Source of the DNA: Rhizopus arrhizus
Taxonomy: Eukaryota > Mucoromycota > Mucoromycetes > Mucorales > Rhizopodaceae
Direction: 5' to 3'
DNA: 64,000 nt
Assembly: GCA_024220505.1 (NCBI GenBank)
Contig: JAKZZE010000018.1
Location: 1,137,663-1,201,662 of the forward strand
In this document: piece after piece, positions 11,038 to 21,420 of the stretch
Layout of the letters: every line of letters starts with the position of its first letter
How positions within the stretch are numbered: the first letter of the stretch is position 1
Notes under the pieces: model-generated
The model's database searches: none
Told to the model about the DNA's origin: nothing
Seen by the model: only the letters and a program-made list of their open reading frames with translations
Position numbers and translations under genes: made by a program

Positions 11038-11780
11038 AAACATCCGAATAAATGCTTCCATCGTAAATTTGGCAGTCATATCCTGGACTTCCGCATGTTA
11101 TACAGCCTCACGTCATCAACTTGGTAGCTCTATGCTTGACTGTAAATTTCAGGTCACGATGTTGAAAAAGACCACTTGGCCTTTTCCAATAGTAGTTACC
11201 ACCATCAGATCCCCATACATTGATCTCAGATTCATTAAAGAATACCGTTTATTGTCAGTCGTCTACTGTCTAATCCTGATGATCGTTGACACATTCTAAC
11301 TGATGCTACATATGTGCTTTTGTCGGAAATAGCTTCTTTTTTTCTATTGAAAAATGGAACTCCATTGATTTCAGTACCTTAATTGCTGACTGGTATGAGA
11401 TATCATAGCCAAGTTCAGCCAGCTCCCGGCATACCTCTTTGGCAGTATTTGGAACCCCTTTAACGAATTTTCTTTTGCTTAACCGCTTCGTCACTTTGGA
11501 GTTTATTGTAGGTCTACCACCTGTATTTATTGTCCTGTTTAAAAACAACCTTCTAAAGTAACTACTAACAGTTGATTTATGTACTCCAGTCTCCTTAGCA
11601 ATAGCGTACGCTGATGTGGGCTCAGTTAATGCTTGTTTGAGATTGTTTACTTTCTCGTTTGATAGTCGTTTAGGCATGTGGTTGATGATAGGGTAAAAAA
11701 GATAAATAGTGCAAGCAAGACAATTTAAAATTTAAAATAAAGGAATTGCAAGCGTCTTTATATACTGCTAACATTCTTAC

Positions 11781-12203
11781 TGTTGTATCCACACAACTAG
11801 TAAAGTGAACATTCATGGATAAACGAGAGATCTCCGCAATAGCCAACTTTGCCCTGTTGTCTCTACCCGCGTTCCCACGACTATATCGGAACCTGATTAT
11901 AACAACGGCAGTTCAATCCAACCTTATTCGATAATTATCGTTAGATCAATAATTTATCTACTTCATTGTCCCTTGATTCGTCAAGAAGACAGCGGCTATT
12001 GATTATCTACTATCTTTCCTTTATCTTCCCATCCTTCCCACATTATTCTTTTAACCGATCAATTGAAATAGCGGTAAAGATCCAGACATCCAAAAAGTAT
12101 AAATAGTCTCAAATGTTTTTATTAATAAAGCAACATATAATCTTTAGTTTCACAACTATTGTCTTTTTAGTTTTTGTCTTTTATTTTAATACTTGGCAAA
12201 ACA
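11781..12203 (+). repeat. 5' LTR of chromovirus
   Basis: 423 bp, TGTTGTATCC...GGCAAAACA. It contains a TATAAA motif near 12098 (..AAGTATAAATAG..) as the likely core promoter and AATAAA near 12123 as the likely poly(A) signal, both in the last quarter. Preceded by the duplication CTTAC. Confidence 0.95.
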
Positions 12204-12279
12204 TTTTTTTTTGTGAATTCTTTATTGACTTTATTTTTAAAAACAACCCTTTTTTATTATTACTACCTACCTTACCAAT
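12204..12279 (+). promoter_or_regulatory. chromovirus leader without a standard tRNA primer site
   Basis: The 76 bases between the 5' LTR and the gag ATG are T-rich and begin TTTTTTTTTGTGAATTC. No TGG-starting primer-binding site follows the LTR, so first-strand priming probably uses another mechanism: self-priming, an internal part of a tRNA, or an offset site. Confidence 0.6.
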
Positions 12280-15200
12280 ATGTCAAACACAAATGACTTT
12301 AACTCTGCTGCTGCTGGTTCTTCCAGTAGTAATGCCAAAACTTATCCTGATAACGCTCGTCGTATGTCAGATGTTTCTACTTTATCTTCAGAGGCAGAGT
12401 CCTCTGGAATGACCACTTCTGCAGTTTCTTCTGGTTCTCTTGAACCTAGCATCGCAGCTCCATCCATCCACTCTTCTATTGAGGAGTTGGATTCCACCAT
12501 CATCGGTGCCACCCAAGTTATTCTTAACTTGTCTGTTCGTCTTCTTTCTACGACGCCTGAGTCAGAGGAAGATAGCATGGTGCGCGCTAAGTTCGAAGCC
12601 TGCTCTAAGGACCTAGAGAGACTAGTTCATACTAGAGATCTCCTCCAGCGAGCCATGAACCATGCTGTTCCCACCGCTTGGACTGGTTCACCTAAGGTTG
12701 CGCCTGCAGCCTTGAATGTTGTACCTCCAAACCTACCCCTCATGCAGTGGAAGGGTGCAGTCTTTGACCCATCTGCCCCTGTCTCTGTGGATGTCAAGCA
12801 CTGCTTGAAAAAATTTCAGGACGTAATGTTCGCACATGGTCTTGACCTTGATCAACACTGGCTTCGTCTTCTCCCTCCTTGCTTGTCATCGAGTCAACGT
12901 ACTTGGCTTGATGAGTACCAAGAAAAAGAGGATGTCCATACGTGGAGTCAGTTCAAAAAGGCTTTTACTAGCCATTATGGTGTTGGATCGGCTGAAGAAA
13001 AAGCCACGTCTACAACGGAGTTGTTACGCATCTCCATGACTGCTGCTGAAACTGTTGACCAGTACGTTGAACGTTTCAACAACCTTCGTCGCTTGGCACA
13101 GATCCAAGATCGCTGTGTCTTGACTCGTTGCTTTTTGATCGGTCTTCAGGCCGACATCTACAAGAAGGTGGTCGTGTCCTTAGCCAATTGTACGGACGCG
13201 GAAAAAGAATCGGTCGACTACGTTGTCAAGTTGGCCAAGACCTTGTACCATTCGCTGTACAAAGTTCGTAAAGTGGCTAACGCTGCTCACACTTCTGCTG
13301 GCCCTTCAATGGTCAATGACTCTTCTTCTTCTTCTGGTCGAAAGAAATCTTCTGCTTTTGTCTCTGCTTCTGCTGTTCGTTCTGCACCTTATCCGCAGGC
13401 TTCTAGGAAGTATTGCAGATTCCACAAGACTACCACCCATAGCAATGATGAATGTCGTGCTATGAAGAAAGCTTCCTCTTCTTCTCCTTCTTCGGGTTCT
13501 ACCCAAGTTGATGTCTCCTCTGGTTCTGCTGCCTCCCAGTGGAATCCAAGAAACCAACCTTCCGGTTTGGGACGTCCGTGCCGCTCTTGTGGTGCTGACA
13601 ACTGGCGTCCTGGTCACCGATGCAAAGGAAAGGGTCGTTCAACCGGTTCCTTGGCTGACGATTCTGCCGGATCTTCTCACATGTTCCGAGCAATGAGCCG
13701 ATCCCCTGCTTCTTCCTTGTCTTCCGTTGCCTCTTCTGGTAACGATGTTTCTGTTTCTGTTGGTTCTTCTGCCACTGCTACTTCGAGTAGTAGTGATGCT
13801 TCTCCCGGTCGCAAGACTGATGCTGCTGGTCCCGTTGTTCCTGTTCCCGATTCGTCGGATGATATGGACATTGATGTTGCGGAAGCCCTTACTGTGGCTG
13901 AAGCTGCTCAGGCCTGTAAGTACATTACACATCACATCTTTTCTAAATCGCCTTCAAACACTAATACGCTTTATGTTCCTATTATTATAGAGCACATCAA
14001 AACATGGGCCATGATTGATACCGGTTCGTCTTTTTCGTGTGTGTCTCCTTCGTTCTGTTCGACACTTGGTTTAGTTCCAACACCTAATCCAGGATCGATC
14101 AAGTTAGGACATAATAGTTCAAGTACTGTAAGCCGGTTAGGCATAATAAATCTTACTGTTTATTATAACCAAATCCGTTTGTCATATGAATTTGAAGTGT
14201 TTAATTTTAGCAGTGATGTTCCCATTTGTTTAGGACTTGACATTTTGCCTAAACTAAGAATAGGTTTAACAGGATTAGCCACTTCTTGGTTAAATTCTAA
14301 TATTCCTAAAATACCTGATCCAGTTAACCCTGATGATTATAAGCCAAATGAAACTCCTGTTGGCACTATGCAGGAAAGACAACGTTTGATGAGCACTATT
14401 CAACCTTTGTTAGATGCTAATACGAGTATCCCCATGTCTTCTCATTGTAATTTACCTGGTGCTATCATCACTCTTGATACTGAACCCAATGCCTTTGCTT
14501 ATCGAAGACAACCCGATATTGCTATTGCTAATAGAAAGATCATGGAAGACCAAATTGAAACTTGGTTGGATGATTGTGTCATTGAACCTGCTCCTTCCAA
14601 TACTCGCTTCAATAACCCTATTTTTCTTGTTGGAAAAAAGGATGTCAACGGATTATACACTAAGAAAAGAGCAGTTATTGATCCACGTCTGCTTAACCAA
14701 CTTGTAAAGAATGTTGATAGAATGCCTTTACCTCTAATCAGCGATCTTCATCAACGTATGGGTTCTGCTACTATATTCACTACCTTCGACATACGAGCAT
14801 GCTTTCATCGTTTTCTTATCCAAGAATCTGATAGACCCAAAACCGCATTTACTCATCCATTTACTGGTATGCAGTATCAATTTCGTCATTGTCCTTTTGG
14901 CTTGACAAGTACCGGTAACATTGTACAGCGTGTTCTTACAAATTTGTTCGCAGATCTTCCTTACACTGCACTCTATATTGATGATCTATGTGTCTTCAGC
15001 TCTGGTGACATGAATCAACATATTGAGTATGTCCGTGAAGTGTTGAAACGTCTTACTGCTGCAAATTTAATCATTAATGTTGAAAAGACGCATTTTGCAC
15101 AAAGTTGTGTAAATATTCTCGGATGGACTATTGGTAACAATGGTTCTCTAATCCCTGATCAACGTAAACTGACAAATATACATTCTTGGCCCACACCTAA

Positions 15201-17340
15201 AACTGGTAGACAAGTCATGAGTTTTCTTGGGTTTGCAAACTATTTCCGTAATAGTTTACCAATGTTTTCTCGTTTGACTGCTCCACTTGACCGGTTGCGA
15301 TCTCTTAATTCTTTAAAAGGAATTTGGAATGAAACCCATGAATGCAGTTTTCGTAACATTAAGGATGCCTTAGTGAATGCCCCAGTTATTCACATTCCTG
15401 ACCTTAAGTACCCATTCTACGTTGCAACAGATGCTAGTGCTTATGGTATCGGCGGTGTCGTTTATCAAGTCATCGACCAAGACATTAAATATAACGCCTT
15501 TGCTGCAAGATCTCTTTCCCCTACCGAACGTCGTTATCATACAAACAAACGAGAGTTGTTAGCGATTGTATTCATGTTTGAGAGATATAATAAATGGTTA
15601 TACAACCGTCATTTTACCTTGACAACTGATCATAAAGCCTTGATTTATATCAAGAAGCAAGTTGTTCCAAATGCTGCCATGCTTGTTTGGTTTGAAACAA
15701 TTTTCGAATATTCATTTGATATTGTTCATTGTCCTGGCATTAAGAATATTATCCCAGACGCACTTAGTCGTTTATTCCCAGATGACAATAAACTGGAGGG
15801 GGGTAACAATGTCAATAATGTTGCCATCTACAATATCCGTGGTAAAGAAAAAGAAAAAAGAAAACCAACTTTTAAAGAAAAATCTAAAAGTTATGAAACA
15901 CAAACATATGCAGTCACTTCTGCAACACCATTATCATTATCAAAACCCTTATTGCATCGCGCTTTGCAATATGAAGATTATATCACACCTCCTCCTGAGG
16001 AAAGAAAAGATATAATATTGAAGGCTCACTTATTAGGTCATTACGGAATTAAAGCCATAGAACAAACCATTCATGGTGATAATCTCCACTGGACTAATTT
16101 ACGTCAAGATATTCAGGATGTCATATCCAAGTGTCATGAATGCAAAATGTTTAACATTGCCAAAACAGGTTATCATCCCCCTAGAAGTATCCTACCTGAC
16201 GGACCTCTAGATCATTGGGTTATGGACCTCGGCACTTTTAATATAACATCTACGAGCGGAAATAATTTCCTTCTTGTCATGGTTGATTTATTTTCTCGCT
16301 TTACTATCTTGAAAGCCATTCCTGATAAACAAGCTCTTACTATTGCCAAACAGCTTGTTGATATCTTCTGTACATTCGGCTGGCCTAAGGTCATCGCTAG
16401 TGATAACGGAAAAGAGTTTACTGCTACCATCGTTACTGAACTTATTAATAACAGTGGTATCGATAAGAGAGTGTCTAACCCTTTTAATCCCCTTGGTAAC
16501 TCAGTCAATGAAGCATTTGTAGGAATTGCTAAAAAGACTATCGTTAAACAGTTACAAGGAAGAAAAGAAGATTGGGATCTATATGTACCTGCAACCCAAT
16601 ATGCTATGAATCTGAAATACTCCAGACTTCATAAGAGCAGGCCATACACAGTAATCTTCAATAAAGTACCAAATGATATGAAAGATTATTCTCATATTAA
16701 ACCCACTCTTAGAAGTGATGCTATAGATTCTAAAGCAATAGAAAACAGACTTAAATATGCTACCGAAGTTGTTATCCCTGCTCTAGCTAAACGCATTAAG
16801 GAAACTCAGGATGTAGACAATGCATATTTTATGAAAACAAACAAAATCGTTCACACACCGTTTCCACTCCATAGTGAAGTCATGATTAAAAATGTGAACA
16901 AGGAAAACAAAACTGATCCGCATTATGAAGGACCTTTTTATATAAGTGGAATGACAACTAATGGCAGTTACATATTAGTTGATAAACAAAATAACCTCTT
17001 ATCAAGAGATGTACCCACTTCACACTTAAAACTTATTGCATTACCCAGTAATAAAAGTGCAGAATCAATCGATGGCCAACATTATGAGATTCAAGCAATT
17101 ATACAACACAAAGGAACTCCAGGTAATTACCAGTATCTTGTTCATTGGAAAGGATACGATGATCCTACAGATTACACTTGGGAACCTACTTCTAGCTTCG
17201 ATGATCGATCTTCAATTGAAACATATTGGGCTCGTCGTCAAGCAGGTAACAATACTGCTGTCTCAAAGAAAGCAAGACTACCTAAACGTACCGTTCTTAC
17301 TCGTGAACATCACAGTAGAAGCAAGAGATCAAGACGTTAA
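12280..17340 (+). CDS. chromovirus Gag-Pol polyprotein (gag, PR, RT, RNase H, IN, chromodomain)
   Basis: 1686 residues in one uninterrupted frame. A Ser/Thr-rich N-terminus is followed by a retrotransposon gag domain at about 150-310. Cys/His clusters lie at about 379 (CRFHKTTTHSNDEC) and 434 (CRSCGADNWRPGHRC), not standard CCHC. Protease AMIDTGSSFSCV at about 576. Reverse transcriptase from about 760, with FTTFDIRACFHRF and active site YIDD near 900. RNase H starts with YVATDASAYG near 1047. Integrase: zinc domain (HLLGHYG..H..CHEC) near 1248-1290 and D,D-35-E core with D near 1316 (VMDLG), D near 1373 (ASDNGKEF) and E near 1409 (NEAF). The C-terminal chromodomain at about 1602-1655 (YLVHWKGYDD..YTWEP) should direct integration to modified histone tails (family knowledge). 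All key residues are present. One ORF without a gag-pol frameshift is common in chromoviruses. Transcription should come from the 5' LTR. Confidence 0.97.
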   Translation: MSNTNDFNSAAAGSSSSNAKTYPDNARRMSDVSTLSSEAESSGMTTSAVSSGSLEPSIAAPSIHSSIEELDSTIIGATQVILNLSVRLLSTTPESEEDSMVRAKFEACSKDLERLVHTRDLLQRAMNHAVPTAWTGSPKVAPAALNVVPPNLPLMQWKGAVFDPSAPVSVDVKHCLKKFQDVMFAHGLDLDQHWLRLLPPCLSSSQRTWLDEYQEKEDVHTWSQFKKAFTSHYGVGSAEEKATSTTELLRISMTAAETVDQYVERFNNLRRLAQIQDRCVLTRCFLIGLQADIYKKVVVSLANCTDAEKESVDYVVKLAKTLYHSLYKVRKVANAAHTSAGPSMVNDSSSSSGRKKSSAFVSASAVRSAPYPQASRKYCRFHKTTTHSNDECRAMKKASSSSPSSGSTQVDVSSGSAASQWNPRNQPSGLGRPCRSCGADNWRPGHRCKGKGRSTGSLADDSAGSSHMFRAMSRSPASSLSSVASSGNDVSVSVGSSATATSSSSDASPGRKTDAAGPVVPVPDSSDDMDIDVAEALTVAEAAQACKYITHHIFSKSPSNTNTLYVPIIIEHIKTWAMIDTGSSFSCVSPSFCSTLGLVPTPNPGSIKLGHNSSSTVSRLGIINLTVYYNQIRLSYEFEVFNFSSDVPICLGLDILPKLRIGLTGLATSWLNSNIPKIPDPVNPDDYKPNETPVGTMQERQRLMSTIQPLLDANTSIPMSSHCNLPGAIITLDTEPNAFAYRRQPDIAIANRKIMEDQIETWLDDCVIEPAPSNTRFNNPIFLVGKKDVNGLYTKKRAVIDPRLLNQLVKNVDRMPLPLISDLHQRMGSATIFTTFDIRACFHRFLIQESDRPKTAFTHPFTGMQYQFRHCPFGLTSTGNIVQRVLTNLFADLPYTALYIDDLCVFSSGDMNQHIEYVREVLKRLTAANLIINVEKTHFAQSCVNILGWTIGNNGSLIPDQRKLTNIHSWPTPKTGRQVMSFLGFANYFRNSLPMFSRLTAPLDRLRSLNSLKGIWNETHECSFRNIKDALVNAPVIHIPDLKYPFYVATDASAYGIGGVVYQVIDQDIKYNAFAARSLSPTERRYHTNKRELLAIVFMFERYNKWLYNRHFTLTTDHKALIYIKKQVVPNAAMLVWFETIFEYSFDIVHCPGIKNIIPDALSRLFPDDNKLEGGNNVNNVAIYNIRGKEKEKRKPTFKEKSKSYETQTYAVTSATPLSLSKPLLHRALQYEDYITPPPEERKDIILKAHLLGHYGIKAIEQTIHGDNLHWTNLRQDIQDVISKCHECKMFNIAKTGYHPPRSILPDGPLDHWVMDLGTFNITSTSGNNFLLVMVDLFSRFTILKAIPDKQALTIAKQLVDIFCTFGWPKVIASDNGKEFTATIVTELINNSGIDKRVSNPFNPLGNSVNEAFVGIAKKTIVKQLQGRKEDWDLYVPATQYAMNLKYSRLHKSRPYTVIFNKVPNDMKDYSHIKPTLRSDAIDSKAIENRLKYATEVVIPALAKRIKETQDVDNAYFMKTNKIVHTPFPLHSEVMIKNVNKENKTDPHYEGPFYISGMTTNGSYILVDKQNNLLSRDVPTSHLKLIALPSNKSAESIDGQHYEIQAIIQHKGTPGNYQYLVHWKGYDDPTDYTWEPTSSFDDRSSIETYWARRQAGNNTAVSKKARLPKRTVLTREHHSRSKRSRR

Positions 17341-17566
17341 ATTGTCTAAGTAGTTGACCGTCTTTTTCCCTAAGACAATTTTTCCTAAAGAAGGTTTTTT
17401 TACTATCAGGTTTTTATGACAACTTACTACTACGATCTATCCTCAATTATACTATGTCTAATTATCTACCCTATGATCATTACCGCACTTATTGTGTATG
17501 ACCTTTGCTCTTTTCCGAATCTTCACTTTTCCTTTTTACCGTTTGCTTCAAACTAGAAGGGGGCAA
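17341..17566 (+). other. chromovirus 3' untranslated region and polypurine tract
   Basis: Non-coding T-rich sequence that ends in the purine run AACTAGAAGGGGGCAA directly before the 3' LTR. That run is a good polypurine tract for plus-strand priming. Confidence 0.8.
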
Positions 17567-17989
17567 TGTTGTATCCACACAACTAGTAAAGTGAACATTC
17601 ATGGATAAACGAGAGATCTCCGCAATAGCCAACTTTGCCCTGTTGTCTCTACCCGCGTTCCCACGACTATATCGGAACCTGATTATAACAACGGCAGTTC
17701 AATCCAACCTTATTCGATAATTATCGTTAGATCAATAATTTATCTACTTCATTGTCCCTTGATTCGTCAAGAAGACAGCGGCTATTGATTATCTACTATC
17801 TTTCCTTTATCTTCCCATCCTTCCCACATTATTCTTTTAACCGATCAATTGAAATAGCGGTAAAGATCCAGACATCCAAAAAGTATAAATAGTCTCAAAT
17901 GTTTTTATTAATAAAGCAACATATAATCTTTAGTTTCACAACTATTGTCTTTTTAGTTTTTGTCTTTTATTTTAATACTTGGCAAAACA
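17567..17989 (+). repeat. 3' LTR of chromovirus
   Basis: 423 bp, apparently identical to the 5' LTR on reading through. Followed by the duplication CTTAC (17990-17994) and then by the rest of Tc1-A. Confidence 0.95.
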
Positions 17990-18282
17990 CTTACGATGTC
18001 CAGGATGTGAATTCATACGATAACAATCGGCTGGGTCGTATTAAAATTCGTTATTCCAAACATATGTAAACAAGTAAAAGATGCCAGATGTTTATAACAT
18101 TCCCTTTAACTATATCAAATTCCGCCAATAACCATTGTCCATATCAGATAATCGACGAATAAATGCCCTTTCTAGTGAGGTACAAACGATCAAAGTTTGA
18201 GATAGTTTGGTGCAGTATCCATAGACAACCAGCTGTAAAACCGGTATTTTGCAATTCCTTGCAGCAATTTTTTGACCTACTG

Positions 18283-19329
18283 TATATCTTATTGAGTGAG
18301 TGGCTTGATATCTTCTATTGTAAGCGTTCTTCTAACATTCAGCTACTTTAACAAGTGTCATCTATAATTATGATTATGAAAACTTTTCATTTGTTCTTTT
18401 GTATGTCTGTCATAGATTATCTTTTATTCTGGGAATTTCTCACTGATTTGAATAACGTTATTTTACGCGTTATTTCTGATTTATCCAAAAATAGAAAAGA
18501 ACAAGAGAGGACGAGACTCGATGAAGAGATTGCTTTATTTAATAAGAAAATGATACTCTATTTATACTTTTCATACACGGATAATATTTCATGTCATGGA
18601 TTAATAATTAATGAGTATGATATAACTGATGACAAATAGATAATGGTTACGTGTTCTTCCATTGTTATCTTTGTCATCATAAGCATTTATCCATAGAATA
18701 CTCGTATATGATTGACTGCGATTGACTGTGATTTAGTTCCTGGATTTAATATAATTTAACCGTGCAATTACGCAGCATCTTATCCTTAATGAAGATTATC
18801 CGAATTAACCTGTAGCCTATCTATTGGATATATTTTACATGTAGCTTATTAATACTGTTTTCATATCGAGTTATGAATGATGGATACATCAATTTCAATT
18901 ATGTGAAAGATTAGCAATATTCCTGATATTGAATTGGATCTTGTTATTTTAGTTGATACTTCTTCTTATCAAAGAACTCTCATTAATACAAAACATATTC
19001 TAAAAGAACATGTTTAATTGGAATTGATTGTATAATATTATTTAAATAAACTTATTTGTTTTATTTAATTAGGATCTTTTATTAAGACTTATATTTATCA
19101 ATGTCAACTACAATCAATTACTGTTCTACAACAGTTGGGATATACTGTTTAGGAAAGGGGAGTTTTAGGTAAATATAATATATCAATCAAAGATAAAGAA
19201 ATACTGTTAGAACTTGGTATCTCTTTATTAAGTTAAGATAACTATGATTAAGATTAAAAAATAAATTCTACATGTAAAAAGTGAGAGTATTTATAGACAT
19301 GATACGGATAAAGAACTAGGACAGATTTA
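18283..19329. other. unassigned AT-rich region
   Basis: About 1 kb between Tc1-A and Tc1-B. The longest open frame (18355-18639, 94 codons) is AT-rich, resembles nothing I know and has no splice or promoter context, so I do not call it. No repeats or RNA genes seen. Confidence 0.4.
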
Positions 19330-20989
19330 CAGTGGGTGGAAAAATGGTTCCAATGTTTTCGTCTCGCAACTTTAACGCTTTATAACTTTTGAACTACAAA
19401 TGGTAACGACCCATAAAAACATGCATTTTGTAGCGCTTTTGCAGCTTATATCAGTGAATAAATATTTTGATTGCATCGTTACACAATCGGGAATAAACTA
19501 AGGTTAAGTACAAAAACCAACATTGGAACCATTTTTCCACTACAATTGTAGATAAGTTTATTTGTTATTTAATGGAGTTTTCACTAGAGCTTTTTAGCTG
19601 ATTATGAGTCATACCATTCCGGCTATCGCCGAAAAAGTCTACGTGACTTATAAAATTAATTTATCCCCGGTCAAAGCTTTTTTTTCCTTTTCTTTCTCCA
19701 CATATCAAAGATTTGGGGTATCACTACACATATGGTTCGCGCTCTCTCTAGAAACAAGCAAGAAAGCATCAAATCATTGGTTTTACAAAACAAGCCATAC
19801 TCAGTGATAATGGAACGTATTTCTAACTTATAAAAATCTACTTTTAGATATGCCGAGAAGTTTTCTCCTGGTAGAGTAACAGCAAACCCTGGTAGAAAGG
19901 CTGCTGTAAGCGTTACCACCAAGCCTTATATACGTAAGCAGATTGTTAATGGTACCCTCAAGACTGCGAAGGCTGTCCATAAGTACCTAGTATGCACTGG
20001 TCACAATATTAGCTACTCAGGTACCATTAAGGTTATGAAAAGCATGAACTTCCATGCTAAGGTAAAGGTAAAAAAGCCTTTATTGACTAAGGTTCAGAAA
20101 GCAAGACGACTAGCATGGGCGGAAGAGCATAAAAACTGGACAAGCGATGACTGGAGACGTATGGTATTAAGTGACGAAACAAAAGTCAACGTTTATGGGT
20201 CAGATAGTTGCAAATACTTTTGGAGTCGACCAGATGATAAACTTCAACCCCATCATCTCGACTTGACAGTTAAAGGATGGGGCGGTAGCATTATGGTATG
20301 GGGTTGTATTACCTATGACGGGCCTGGCTATGCATGTTGGATTAGTGAAGGCGCAATGAAGGCTTCTGATTATGTCGGAATCCTCAGCACAACTCTTATG
20401 GATAGCCTTAATTACTATGGTTACAATCATCAGGACATCTATTTTCAGCAAGATAACGATCCTAAACACACGTCTAAGATTAGCTAGGCGATGGTTCAAG
20501 GATAATAACTTCAAGTGTGGCCATACCTTCAACTGGCCTTCGCAAAGTCTAGATCTAAACCCAATAGAGCACATCTGGCACCACCTTAAGCTCCAGTTAA
20601 GTGCATATGATACTAGGGCAAAAGGTGTGCATGAATTATGGGATCGTGTTGAAAAATAATGGTCTACTTTTACAGCAGAAGACTGCAGGAGATACATAGA
20701 CAGTATGCCTGATCATTGTAGAGTTGCAATGGATGCGAAGGGCGGTCATACAAGATATTAATAAAATAAAGCATGTAGTGGAGAAATGGTTCCAATGTTG
20801 GTTTTTGTACTTAACCTTAGTTTATTCCCGATTGTGTAACAGTAAAAACAAAAATTTGTTTTCACTGATATAAGCTGTAAAAGCGCTACAAAATGCATGT
20901 TTTTGTGAGTCGTTACCATTTGTAGTTCAAAAGTTATAAAGCGTTAAAGTTGCGAGACGAAAACATTGGAACCATTTTTCCACCCACTG
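19330..20989 (+). mobile_element. Tc1-B (Tc1/mariner, long-TIR type), decayed
   Basis: 1660 bp with TA on both sides and CAGTGGGTGGAAAAATGGTT ends. The TIRs are about 225 bp. Each contains, at its inner edge, an inverted copy of the terminal motif (GGAACCATTTTTCCAC near 19530 on the left, its mirror near 20785 on the right). The transposase is mutated. Confidence 0.92.
19604..20761 (+). pseudogene. Tc1-B transposase, degraded
   Basis: Similar to the intact transposase at 33876-34907. Legible blocks: VLSDETKVN (first catalytic Asp, about nt 20170), MVWGCITYDGPGYA, QQDNDPKHTSK (second Asp, near 20455) and LDLNPIEHIWHHL (Glu, near 20560). The N-terminal third is scrambled by frameshifts and stops near 19820-19930. 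A frameshift after the DNDPKH block puts the last catalytic Glu in another frame. A stop precedes WSTFTAEDC near 20657. Inactive. Start position uncertain. Confidence 0.8.
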
Positions 20990-21420
20990 TATAATAAACT
21001 TGACAGAATAGATGATTACTATTTCTAATTATTAGTTTAGCCTGTTACTAGCCTGTATTGTCAATTATGCTATTGGGATGGTTTCAGATATAACTATTTA
21101 AGGAGACGGTACGGATGAATATAAAGACTTTTAGTTCCGTGATTGGATATCATTGCTAACTATAATATCTCAGTCAGGATAAATGTTTTCATGACTAATG
21201 ATGATCCGGTAAGTAATCGTCATTCCTTATTCAACATGCTCATATTATCAATAAACTATATTACAACCATGTCATCTTATTTGACTATGTGAAGTTAATA
21301 TGAATAAAGCTTAATATAAAATCTAATCAAAGTATTTTATTGATCTGTGTTGGGAATAATGTTATAAATGATTTCAAGTTATGTCAACATATTATTCAGG
21401 ATCATATCTGATTCCTTTTA
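20990..21420. other. unassigned AT-rich region
   Basis: About 430 bp between Tc1-B and the DIRS fragment. No ORF, repeat or RNA gene recognised. Confidence 0.4.

Larger units (their letters stand above)
5147..11677 (-). pseudogene. Tc1-A transposase, disrupted and decayed
   Basis: The N-terminal part (11038-11677, start ATG 11677) carries the helix-turn-helix region and matches the intact 340-residue transposase at 30468-31490. The C-terminal part (5147-5529) includes the last catalytic block (..SPDLNPIEHVW..). LINE-B separates the two. Apart from that insertion there are several stop codons after residue 123, and the first catalytic Asp region is mutated (FFNES in place of FSDET). Inactive before or since the insertion. 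Confidence 0.85.
11781..17989 (+). mobile_element. complete Ty3/gypsy chromovirus (LTR retrotransposon)
   Basis: Two 423-bp LTRs (11781-12203, 17567-17989) start TG and end CA. They are flanked by the 5-bp duplication CTTAC (11776-11780 and 17990-17994) and enclose one long uninterrupted polyprotein gene. The LTRs appear identical by eye, so insertion into Tc1-A was recent. This is the best candidate for a currently active element in the window. A solo LTR of the same family is at 32370-32777. Confidence 0.97.
4922..18282 (-). mobile_element. Tc1-A (Tc1/mariner), split by LINE-B and a chromovirus
   Basis: The ends CAGTAGGTCAAAAAATTGCT (left) and its inverse (right) are flanked by TA on both sides. 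The three surviving segments, 4922-5529, 11038-11780 and 17995-18282, sum to 1639 bp. That is exactly the length of the intact relative at 30243-31881, proving that this is one element broken by two later insertions. TIRs are short, about 30 bp. The transposase is dead. Confidence 0.95.

Noticed and set aside
12204..12279. Standard tRNA primer-binding site after the chromovirus LTR
   Set aside because: The sequence starts with nine T residues and has no TGG within the expected offset.
18355..18639. 94-codon open frame as a host gene
   Set aside because: AT-rich, no domain, no splice or promoter context, and lies in unassigned DNA between transposons.
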